A stretch of DNA of 64,000 bases from Methylophaga muralis (GTDB lineage Bacteria; Pseudomonadota; Gammaproteobacteria; Nitrosococcales; Methylophagaceae): positions 62,001 through 126,000 of the forward strand of contig NZ_MCRI01000001.1 of the NCBI RefSeq assembly GCF_001720165.1. Reading direction: 5' to 3'. This document shows, one piece after another, positions 46,989 to 53,372 of the stretch. Position 1 is the stretch's first letter, and each line of letters begins with the position of its first letter. A model generated the notes under the pieces. The model made no database searches. It was not told the origin of the DNA and worked only from the letters and a program-made list of their open reading frames with translations. Position numbers and translations under genes: made by a program.

Positions 46989-47020
46989 CCCGCGGACATT
47001 AACGTGTTCGTGGGTTATTT
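46989..47020 (+). terminator. Terminator after the receptor remnant
   Basis: CCCGCGGACA - TTAACG - TGTTCGTGGG pairs over 10 bp, with G-U wobbles, followed by TTATTT. It is placed 12 bases after the remnant's stop codon and probably belonged to the intact receptor gene. Confidence 0.6.
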
Positions 47021-47059
47021 CTAAATCACAAAAATCAAACTGGCGGCCACACTGCCTTG

Positions 47060-47401
47060 TTATATGTCACATTCAATTTCGCTTTGGAGTTTTTCAAGCT
47101 CATCAAGAATACGTAGAAATTTGGTGCCGAACTCGGTGACCTTATATTCAACACGGGGTGGCGTTTCGTTGTAGTTAACACGCTCCAAAATACCAAACTC
47201 TGCATTCTTTCTCAGGCATTCATTGAGCACCTTGGTTGTTAAGCCCTCAACGTTACGAACCATTGCACCAGGCCGGTTGATGCCATTAGCCAGTAGTTGA
47301 TAAACCGTCAGAGACCACTTGCAACCGTAAATGGTCTCAACCATACGAGCACTTTTTTCGGGGGCTGATTTCCTCAAAAATATTTTTCCCTTTGCTTTCA
47401 T
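47060..47401 (-). CDS. HxlR-family transcriptional regulator
   Basis: A 113-residue winged-helix regulator: IYGCKWSLTVYQLLANGINR, the LTTKVLNECLRKNAEFGILER recognition region, and VEYKVTEFGTKFLRILDELEKL at the end. HxlR proteins often respond to electrophiles or aldehydes and control neighbouring oxidoreductases. There are two palindromes directly upstream of its start and a divergent short-chain dehydrogenase gene, so local control is likely. Confidence 0.87.
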   Translation of the reverse strand: MKAKGKIFLRKSAPEKSARMVETIYGCKWSLTVYQLLANGINRPGAMVRNVEGLTTKVLNECLRKNAEFGILERVNYNETPPRVEYKVTEFGTKFLRILDELEKLQSEIECDI

Positions 47402-47407
47402 AAAGAT

Positions 47408-47442
47408 GTACCAAAAAGTACCTAAGGCACCAATTTGTGCCT
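47408..47442. promoter_or_regulatory. Paired operator candidates for the HxlR regulator
   Basis: Two consecutive inverted repeats: GTAC-CAAAAA-GTAC at 47408-47421, and AGGCAC-CAATTT-GTGCCT at 47425-47442, starting 7 bases before the regulator's own start codon and about 70 bases before the divergent SDR gene. Spacing suggests two dimers side by side. Pattern-based. Confidence 0.55.
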
Positions 47443-47511
47443 AATTTTCAATAGTCTACGAATTTCATAACCTATGTCCACACCTTAATATTTACCCGTG
47501 GAGGTAATCAG

Positions 47512-48279
47512 ATGGAAAACATGACCAGTCCTTTGGCTTTGATCGTAGGCGGCTCAAGTGGAATGGGTTTAGCAACTGCAAAGCAATTGCTCAAACGCGG
47601 CATTCATACACTAATTATTGGTAGCTCATCTTCGAAATTGGAGGCGGCCAAGCATGATCTCTTTGGAATGGGCCACATTAAAACCCTACAGGCAGACTTG
47701 TACGAAGCCAGCGATGTTCAACGCATAATTGATTTTGTGGCAAATCACGACCGCCATATTCAATATTTTGTAAATGCAGCGGGCAAGTTCAAACCAACAT
47801 CCTTTCTTGAACATGAGAGTAAGGATTACGACACTTATCTTGAGCTAAACCGTGCGACATTCTTCATCTCTCAGGCTGTCGCCAAAAACATGGTCGCAAA
47901 TGGTGGCGGTTCTATTGTGCATGTTGGTTCAATGTGGGCAAAACAAGCTATCAAAGCCACGCCGTCATCAGCTTATTCCATGGCTAAAGCCGGTTTACAT
48001 GCATTGACACAACATATGGCGATGGAACTGGCTGATAAGAATATCCGGGTCAATGCGGTTTCACCTGCAGTTGTAAAGACTCCAATTTATGAATCCTTCA
48101 TTGAACCGAGTGAAATCGATGAAACGCTTGCTACATTCGATAGCTTTCATCCGATTGGCAGGATCGGCACTGCCGAAGATGTTGCTCATGCGATTAGCTT
48201 CCTGCTCAGCAGTGATGCAAGCTGGGTAACCGGTGCCATTTGGGATGTGGATGGTGGTGTAATTGCTGGACGAAACTAA
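47512..48279 (+). CDS. Short-chain dehydrogenase/reductase
   Basis: A 255-residue SDR with the cofactor-binding [18 protein letters not shown], the structural NAAG, and the active-site triad Ser (VGSMWAKQ), Tyr and Lys in YSMAKAG. The C-terminus ends [15 protein letters not shown], typical of classical SDRs. NAD(P)-dependent oxidation or reduction of a small alcohol or carbonyl compound; the substrate is unknown. GGAGG precedes the ATG. Divergent from the HxlR gene. Confidence 0.9.
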   Translation: MENMTSPLALIVGGSSGMGLATAKQLLKRGIHTLIIGSSSSKLEAAKHDLFGMGHIKTLQADLYEASDVQRIIDFVANHDRHIQYFVNAAGKFKPTSFLEHESKDYDTYLELNRATFFISQAVAKNMVANGGGSIVHVGSMWAKQAIKATPSSAYSMAKAGLHALTQHMAMELADKNIRVNAVSPAVVKTPIYESFIEPSEIDETLATFDSFHPIGRIGTAEDVAHAISFLLSSDASWVTGAIWDVDGGVIAGRN

Positions 48280-48307
48280 CTCCAGTATGAAAAATGAGCG
48301 AAAAATG

Positions 48308-48367
48308 TGGGTTCAGCGTAATAATTCAAATTCATTCTAAGGTGATTTTGCGTTTTAACCTGGACCC
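48308..48367 (+). repeat. Diverged repeat copy A, left of the YdhR-like gene
   Basis: TGGG..CAG.GTAATAATTCA.AT.C.TTCTAAG.T.ATT is shared with copy B 430 bases later (48738-48793), roughly three bases in four matching over 55. The pair brackets the 321-bp YdhR-like gene. They resemble the direct end sequences that surround small mobile or insertion units in marine gammaproteobacteria, but no transposase is present here. Confidence 0.55.
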
Positions 48368-48391
48368 AAATAGTTAACCAAGGAGCCAACT

Positions 48392-48712
48392 ATGACCCAG
48401 CCAAGCCGTGTTTTTCTATATGCCGAGCTTCAATTATCCGCACCTTTCACCGAGGAGCTGTGGCAGGAGATCAATCAAGCTATGCATACCGTACCGGGAA
48501 TGCGAAGCAAAACCTGGTTAAGCGGTATCAATAACCATTCCGTCGGTGGTTTCTACGAATTCGATTCTGTTGAGAGCGCCCGTGCCTATGCGCAAGGCAT
48601 GTTGGCTGACTTTGCCAAGACTGCAAACACCAGCTTAAGCGTCAAACTGTTTGATGGGGATGTGGTGGCCGAGGCGAGCAAAGATATGAACTCACCCTTC
48701 TTCATTAGCTGA
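48392..48712 (+). CDS. YdhR-like small monooxygenase-fold protein
   Basis: A 106-residue ferredoxin-like alpha/beta protein resembling E. coli YdhR: PGMRSKTWLSGINNHSVGGFYEFDSVESARAY, with the conserved GG(F/I)Y strand and the later FAKTA...VKLFD strand. Homologues are dimeric and proposed to be cofactor-free monooxygenases; activity has not been shown for the family. AAGGAG precedes the ATG. It is flanked on both sides by diverged copies of the same repeat. Confidence 0.75.
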   Translation: MTQPSRVFLYAELQLSAPFTEELWQEINQAMHTVPGMRSKTWLSGINNHSVGGFYEFDSVESARAYAQGMLADFAKTANTSLSVKLFDGDVVAEASKDMNSPFFIS

Positions 48713-48737
48713 CAGACATGTCGGTCAATCGAAAACC

Positions 48738-48793
48738 TGGGGACAGAGTAATAATTCATATCCGTTCTAAGATAATTGAGTTTCGCTCTGCCC
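48738..48793 (+). repeat. Diverged repeat copy B, right of the YdhR-like gene
   Basis: Second copy of the repeat at 48308-48367, in the same orientation and 430 bases away; GTAATAATTCA and TTCTAAG are identical in both. It lies in the spacer between the YdhR-like gene and the convergent YihY-family gene. Confidence 0.55.
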
Positions 48794-48809
48794 TAAATAT
48801 CACTGTCGT

Positions 48810-49817
48810 TTATTGCTGCTTCTCTTCTGAAGGTTCTGCTCCGGCAGTGTCCGCTACGTATGCACCGCGTTTGCCCATTGGCTTGTCTTCACCGACCGTG
48901 GAGTCGACTTCTGTTTGATGTTCCATCTCGGCATTTATCTCGGCTCCCAGCAGCACGACAAAGGCCGTGATATAAAACCACAAGATGAGAACGATCACGC
49001 TGCCAATAGCACCGTAGGTTTCATTGTAATTAGAAAAATTCTGCACATAGACAGTAAAACCGAAAGAAGCCAAAAGCCATAGCATGGTCGCAATGACCGC
49101 GCCTACACTGACCCAGCGCCATTTTGCATTTTTTCTATTGGGTGCGTAGCGGTAAATGCACTCAAGTACGAGAATGAATATCATCGCCAGAATTGGCCAA
49201 CGTAATGTTCTCAACAAGGTTTCCAACGTTTCGCCCAAGGGGATCATGCTAAGAAGGATGGGCAACAAAATGGCGAGTAACGCTAAAACCACAACACTGA
49301 AAATACCTACCACCGTAAATAAAAGCGACACCAGCATCAGGTTCCAAAACGGGCGCTTTTCATGTTCTTTGTAAATAATATTGCACGCCTTAATGAGCGC
49401 CATCGCGGCTTTGCGCGCCACCCAAAGCCACACTAGCAGCGATACGACCAGCGTTAAGTTAAAGGCAGCTCCATCAGTATCCGTTAGCTTGGTAAGTTGA
49501 TCGGTAAAGATATCAAATGCCTGTTCGGGCAATAGTTGCCGAAACGGTTCCACTTGGGAAATGATGTTTACAGGTGACGAAAAAAGTCCAAAAAGCGAAA
49601 CGGCTACATTCAACGCCGGAAAGACTGACAACATCATAAATAACGCTACGCCAGCTGCGAGAAGTGAAATATCGTGTTGATTCACATTGTTGATGACTCG
49701 GCGGCTAATTTCCCACCATCCTCGCCAAGAGATTTCAGTCGGGTTGCTGGCTCGTCGCCCGCGTTTATCGTCAGACGATGTTTCTGCTTGATGCGGCGTG
49801 ATGTCATCTTTTGGCAT
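48810..49817 (-). CDS. YihY/virulence factor BrkB-family membrane protein
   Basis: A 335-residue protein with about six membrane helices and the family motifs ALFMMLSVFPALN, the NIIYKEHEKRPFWNLM segment and the ILWFYITAFVVLLGAEINAEMEH end. The family was once called RNase BN in error; its function is unknown, though some members affect envelope or serum resistance. Long charged tails are present at both ends. AAAGGAG precedes the ATG. Confidence 0.85.
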   Translation of the reverse strand: MPKDDITPHQAETSSDDKRGRRASNPTEISWRGWWEISRRVINNVNQHDISLLAAGVALFMMLSVFPALNVAVSLFGLFSSPVNIISQVEPFRQLLPEQAFDIFTDQLTKLTDTDGAAFNLTLVVSLLVWLWVARKAAMALIKACNIIYKEHEKRPFWNLMLVSLLFTVVGIFSVVVLALLAILLPILLSMIPLGETLETLLRTLRWPILAMIFILVLECIYRYAPNRKNAKWRWVSVGAVIATMLWLLASFGFTVYVQNFSNYNETYGAIGSVIVLILWFYITAFVVLLGAEINAEMEHQTEVDSTVGEDKPMGKRGAYVADTAGAEPSEEKQQ

Positions 49818-49959
49818 AACGCTCCTTTTTTGCTGACATCTTATAGATTGGTAGTGATTATTTACTTCTACCTTGTTAAATCAAGTTGGCTGACCCCTTG
49901 ATAGTGGCCGAATGAAAATCAAGTTTGCATCCTTGACTGGGTAGACTACTGTCCATCCC

Positions 49960-50310
49960 TCATCGACTATATCTATTAGGTAAGCTTACGGCTACACCGA
50001 AAGCGTAAGCCTCAAATGGAAAAGGTGCGTCTGGCTCCAGCCAAACCGAACCACCTTGCCCCAAGACTTCATGTAATAAATTTAATATCCGAGCGTTAGC
50101 CAGGCACAGTGATTGAAAAGCCGAATTGGAGCGTGCAGGCAGTAAGTTCGAGTGAAGAGGCTCCAGCGAGGCCGGGCAAAGCCATTCGTCCGGATATTCG
50201 GAATCCTTAAAAGGGCGCCCAATCTGAATGGTGACCTCACGCAGAGGTTCGTTTGGCAACTGTACGAATACTTTATCTATTGCTATTGGATCTTTCATGA
50301 ATATACCCAT
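49960..50310 (-). CDS. Hypothetical protein at the edge of the cassette-like segment
   Basis: About 116 residues, not recognised. It has no signal peptide; the middle reads NSAFQSLCLANARILNLLHEVLGQGGSVWLEP, and the composition is mixed, with many aromatic and proline residues toward the end (PDAPFPFEAYAFG). The first ATG (50310) lies inside the 15-bp repeat at 50309-50323; the next, at 50298, is equally possible. Neither has a good ribosome site. The gene may be an incoming segment's neighbour truncated or re-started by insertion. Confidence 0.45.
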   Translation of the reverse strand: MGIFMKDPIAIDKVFVQLPNEPLREVTIQIGRPFKDSEYPDEWLCPASLEPLHSNLLPARSNSAFQSLCLANARILNLLHEVLGQGGSVWLEPDAPFPFEAYAFGVAVSLPNRYSR

Positions 50311-50323
50311 AACAGTCTGTTAA
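50309..50323. repeat. 15-bp boundary repeat, left copy
   Basis: ATAACAGTCTGTTAA; the right copy at 52269-52283 differs at one base. The two bracket about 1.96 kb holding the two orphan genes. Each is itself a partial dyad (TAAC...GTTA), the core pattern used by integron and other tyrosine-recombinase sites. Confidence 0.5.
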
Positions 50324-50331
50324 AAGAAACC

Positions 50332-50371
50332 AAAAGGGTCAGATAAAATTTCAATTTGATCTGACCCTTTT
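50332..50371 (-). terminator. Long hairpin downstream of the 353-residue orphan gene
   Basis: Perfect 13-bp stem AAAAGGGTCAGAT / ATCTGACCCTTTT with a 14-base loop. On the minus strand it follows the orphan gene's stop (50394) by 22 bases and ends in TTTT, so it can act as a terminator. GGGTCAGA...TCTGACCC is also the type of sequence found in short dispersed repeats. Confidence 0.6.
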
Positions 50372-50393
50372 GATCCCTCACAGGAACCGATTG

Positions 50394-51455
50394 TCAGAGA
50401 TCACCAAAATACTCTGAAAACATACTCATCTCTAACTGCAAAGGAGGAGATCCAGGATTCAAATGTTCTTTGATTTCGCTCCATACTTTGTCTATATCAA
50501 CCAAATCAGAGTCTGTAAAATGAAAAATCGGAATCTTAAACTTCTTGAAATAATCACGGATCTTTTTCATTTCGCGCTCAAAATTAGCTAGCGCTTCTTT
50601 GTTAAGCTTGATTAGAGTCTTGTCCTTTCCAGTAAGCTTCCCGTGAGTTGACCATGGGGATATCTCGAATCCAATTTTTTCCATAGTGAATGGATTGACA
50701 GTAAAAAAATCCAGTCTATATACGTGCTTTCTCCCTGATCCGTCATAACGGAGCTCTGGTATAAGAAGAGGAACATCTTCTGGTTTTTTAGACGCTTTAA
50801 CATACTCTATGTAATTTGATGCTATAGCTTTTTGATAACTAGATTTCGTAAGCCTGACCTGCGCTTTGAAAAAATTAAGGTATTCATTAACGCTATCAAA
50901 CACATATATTTCAGGATCATCAGGTGCACATAGCCCTGTTTTCAAAACATGGCCGATGGTCCAATATTTGAAAGATACGGTTCTGATTTCTGATTTATCA
51001 TTTTCCCATTCGCTTCCATTCCAACGCGGAGTGACGAAAAGCCCATAATGCGCATCGTTTACGCCAAACCAAATTTCTGAATCGTCGACATGCGGCCGAG
51101 CTCTATGCAGTTCATTATAATGTTTGAGAAAACTTCTCTTTAAAAATATATGTACATACTTTCTAAAGTTCTTATTCTTGGAATTTTCAAGTAGCTTTTG
51201 AATGTCTGATTTGAAAGGATTTTCAAACGATTTCATCCCTTGTAGCCACTTATGGATGTAATCCTCTGGAGTAGTAATTACGTCATGTTTCAGATCTAAA
51301 AAATCGTCAGCTCTGTGGCCGATAAACGCATTTATCGAAGCTTCACTTTCTTTCTCGGACTCAGCGAGCGCTTCTGGCAATATAGAACGTAGCTGTTCTT
51401 TCATCGCCTGTATCGACTTATTCCTAGCCGTAACATTCGGGTCTCTGGCTGCCAT
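50394..51455 (-). CDS. Orphan protein with a possible PD-(D/E)xK nuclease-like C-terminus
   Basis: A 353-residue protein not assigned to a named family. The first ~120 residues are helical and charged. The C-terminal 120 residues show the order seen in PD-(D/E)xK-type nucleases: PELRYD (Glu234), YRLDF (Asp249), FEIS (Glu264) followed by HGK (Lys273), a long lysine-rich helix, then a KIPIFHFTD strand. The canonical Glu-x-Lys reads Glu-Ile-Ser here, so catalysis is doubtful without structural work. A+T-rich relative to flanking genes. It is downstream of the attC-like structure and of the second orphan gene on the same strand. Confidence 0.6.
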   Translation of the reverse strand: MAARDPNVTARNKSIQAMKEQLRSILPEALAESEKESEASINAFIGHRADDFLDLKHDVITTPEDYIHKWLQGMKSFENPFKSDIQKLLENSKNKNFRKYVHIFLKRSFLKHYNELHRARPHVDDSEIWFGVNDAHYGLFVTPRWNGSEWENDKSEIRTVSFKYWTIGHVLKTGLCAPDDPEIYVFDSVNEYLNFFKAQVRLTKSSYQKAIASNYIEYVKASKKPEDVPLLIPELRYDGSGRKHVYRLDFFTVNPFTMEKIGFEISPWSTHGKLTGKDKTLIKLNKEALANFEREMKKIRDYFKKFKIPIFHFTDSDLVDIDKVWSEIKEHLNPGSPPLQLEMSMFSEYFGDL

Positions 51456-51476
51456 ATTAATGATGCCTGTGCCTTT

Positions 51477-51530
51477 CTCTAACGCCTAAAGAAGCCGCAT
51501 ATATGCGTCGGCTTGCTTTATTTGTTATGT
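51477..51530 (-). repeat. Integron attC-like recombination site
   Basis: Read on the minus strand: CATAAC (R''-like), TAAAG-C-AAGCCG, an 11-base centre containing the palindrome GCATATATGC, CGGCTT-CTTTA, and GCGTTAGA (R'-like core). The two arms pair with exactly one unpaired base, a C on this strand and so a G on the opposite strand, which is the extrahelical base expected in the L'' box of attC. It begins 3 bases after the stop of the upstream gene, as attC sites do. The R'' box is a poor match. No integrase is in the window. A plain hairpin terminator is the alternative, but no T-run follows. Confidence 0.5.
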
Positions 51531-51532
51531 TT

Positions 51533-52246
51533 TTAATTCCTGCGGCCAATGCTACTAAACTTTGGATTTTCATAGTAAACCTCATTAAATGCTTCGTAGC
51601 ATTTAGTGTAAATGGCACAATCGTCTTCTTTTTTGTAGTCATCGAACCAGACTGAATATTTCTCTGCAATCCAATAGTGGTACTGAGAAACTAATAGAAA
51701 CAGGTGGTAGAAGCTAACATAGCTGTTTTCACTGAACTCTGGGAAGACTGTAGTGAACCAACCGTTCTCAAACTCTTTTCTCCCAAGTAGTTCCATTTTG
51801 TCAGAAACCGATGAGTGAGCCAGTTCCGTATAGTCTGTATAGAGCCTGTTAAGATCAAATTCTAAATGTTTTACTTTTGGAGTTTTCTTAAGAAGCTTTG
51901 AGAGCTCAATTTTACTATCCAATTCCACCAGTCTGCTTACAAGCTCAAGCTGCTTTCTGAATAGTACTGACGCATCCACAAGCTCATTGCAAACTATTAA
52001 ATCATATAGAATGAAATGTGTTCTGGTAAAAGAGACGATTAGTTTGCTGAAATAGTCGCCGTTCTCTATATGACTCCAAGATTTGCCGCTTACAAAGAAC
52101 ATATGCCTCGCAACGGTCTCATTGAGCGTTATGATGAGCTCATTTGCACTTTCGTGCAGAGACAGGAAATCATGCCTCGCCTTAGAGCGAAAAGCTTCTC
52201 TGGTCACCTCGTATTTATGGGCCTGTGATTTGAAATCTTCAGTCAC
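51533..52246 (-). CDS. Orphan all-helical protein upstream of the attC-like site
   Basis: A 237-residue, probably all-alpha, cytoplasmic protein starting at a GTG. The segment LIVCNELVDASVLFRKQLELVSRLVELD resembles DUF5677-type helical proteins found next to defence and restriction genes; this is a weak resemblance from memory. No catalytic motif is evident. A+T-rich. The gene ends 3 bases before the attC-like structure, and the 353-residue orphan gene starts 22 bases after that structure, so the pair could be two gene cassettes or a two-gene unit. Confidence 0.55.
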   Translation of the reverse strand: MTEDFKSQAHKYEVTREAFRSKARHDFLSLHESANELIITLNETVARHMFFVSGKSWSHIENGDYFSKLIVSFTRTHFILYDLIVCNELVDASVLFRKQLELVSRLVELDSKIELSKLLKKTPKVKHLEFDLNRLYTDYTELAHSSVSDKMELLGRKEFENGWFTTVFPEFSENSYVSFYHLFLLVSQYHYWIAEKYSVWFDDYKKEDDCAIYTKCYEAFNEVYYENPKFSSIGRRN

Positions 52247-52268
52247 CGTAGCGAATTCTCAAGGAAAA

Positions 52269-52283
52269 ATAACAGTCAGTTAA
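52269..52283. repeat. 15-bp boundary repeat, right copy
   Basis: ATAACAGTCAGTTAA, 14 of 15 identical to 50309-50323 and in the same orientation. It lies 22 bases upstream of the GTG of the 237-residue orphan gene. Confidence 0.5.
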
Positions 52284-52396
52284 TGATGTCTGCGACATAA
52301 TAATTTAACGTGAATCATAATTATTTTTTCAATTTCATCTGACTTTATTAACTAATTGAAATCAAATATCTTATTTTCTCCGACTATACCCGAAAA

Positions 52397-52425
52397 AATT
52401 AATCGTGAATCATTCACGATTAATT
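52397..52425. promoter_or_regulatory. Perfect palindrome upstream of radC
   Basis: Fourteen-base arms AATTAATCGTGAAT and ATTCACGATTAATT around one central C. CGTGAATCAT within it also occurs at 52309-52318. The size and symmetry fit an operator or a recombination target; no T-run follows, so a terminator is less likely. Confidence 0.5.
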
Positions 52426-52572
52426 ATTAGTGATTTGGAGCAGATACTTGCTTTATTCCAATCATCACAACTACTCGCACCAGTCACAGAATCACAAATC
52501 TCGTTTTGTATTTATGATTCGCCATCGTTAAATTTAAGCTTCATTAAAATCCAAAATCGCAGGGAGCGAATC

Positions 52573-53247
52573 ATGGCAATTAAGGACTGGCCGGCAGATG
52601 AACGGCCGCGTGAAAAACTTCTTCAAGCTGGGGCGGCAGCATTATCGGATGCTGAGTTGTTGGCTATCTTTCTTCGAACGGGTGTTACCGGAATTTCGGC
52701 TGTGGATTTAGCTCGAAAACTGCTTGCTGATTTTGGTGGCTTAAGAGCATTGCTGGAGGCAGACCATCACACCTTTTGTCAGCAACATGGTTTGGGGACA
52801 GCGAAGTTTGTACAGTTACAGGCCGTGTTGGAAATGAGTCGTCGGCATCTTGAGTCAACTCTGACTCGGGGCAATGCCTTTACCGATGCTGCTACCACCC
52901 GACTTTATCTGCAACGTCAGTTACGGCATTTTCCCCATGAAGTATTTGCCTGTTTGTTTCTCGATACTCGGCATCGGCTGATCAGTTTTGAGCCATTGTT
53001 TCGTGGCACGATTGATGGGGCTAGTGTGTATCCGCGTGAAGTGGTGAAGCAGGCGTTAAAACATAATGCTGCTGCAGTGATTTTTGCTCATAACCATCCT
53101 TCTGGTGTGGCGGAGCCGAGTCAGTCGGATATTCAAATCACCAAGCGTTTACGCAGTGCTTTGGAGCTGGTGGATATTCGGGTTCTGGATCATATTATTG
53201 TTGGTGATGCTGAAACCACTTCACTGGCTGAATTGGGACATTGTTAG
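52573..53247 (+). CDS. radC: RadC-family JAB/MPN-domain protein
   Basis: A 224-residue protein starting [15 protein letters not shown] at 52573, with AGGGAGCG just upstream; the longer frame from 52405 adds an unrelated N-terminus and crosses the palindrome. An N-terminal helix-hairpin-helix region is followed by the metal-binding JAMM motif [15 protein letters not shown]. RadC is not essential for repair as once thought; members are often beside mobile elements and defence islands. Here it borders the cassette-like segment. Confidence 0.93.
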   Translation: MAIKDWPADERPREKLLQAGAAALSDAELLAIFLRTGVTGISAVDLARKLLADFGGLRALLEADHHTFCQQHGLGTAKFVQLQAVLEMSRRHLESTLTRGNAFTDAATTRLYLQRQLRHFPHEVFACLFLDTRHRLISFEPLFRGTIDGASVYPREVVKQALKHNAAAVIFAHNHPSGVAEPSQSDIQITKRLRSALELVDIRVLDHIIVGDAETTSLAELGHC

Positions 53248-53372
53248 AGCAAGTCGATTGAAAATAAGGCTTTTGCCACACCATTAATGCATATCACCCA
53301 TTTTTGTTGGCACACAGATCGTTATGCTTTTGAAATTGTAAAACCAACCATTCATAAGACGTGACCAACATT

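Noticed and set aside
52405-52572. N-terminal extension of RadC
   Set aside because: The conserved protein begins at 52573 with a good ribosome site, and the extension has no RadC similarity and crosses a palindrome.
53251-53360. Fur box before the TonB receptor
   Set aside because: No GATAAT-type repeats are present in the leader, so iron control is not supported by sequence.
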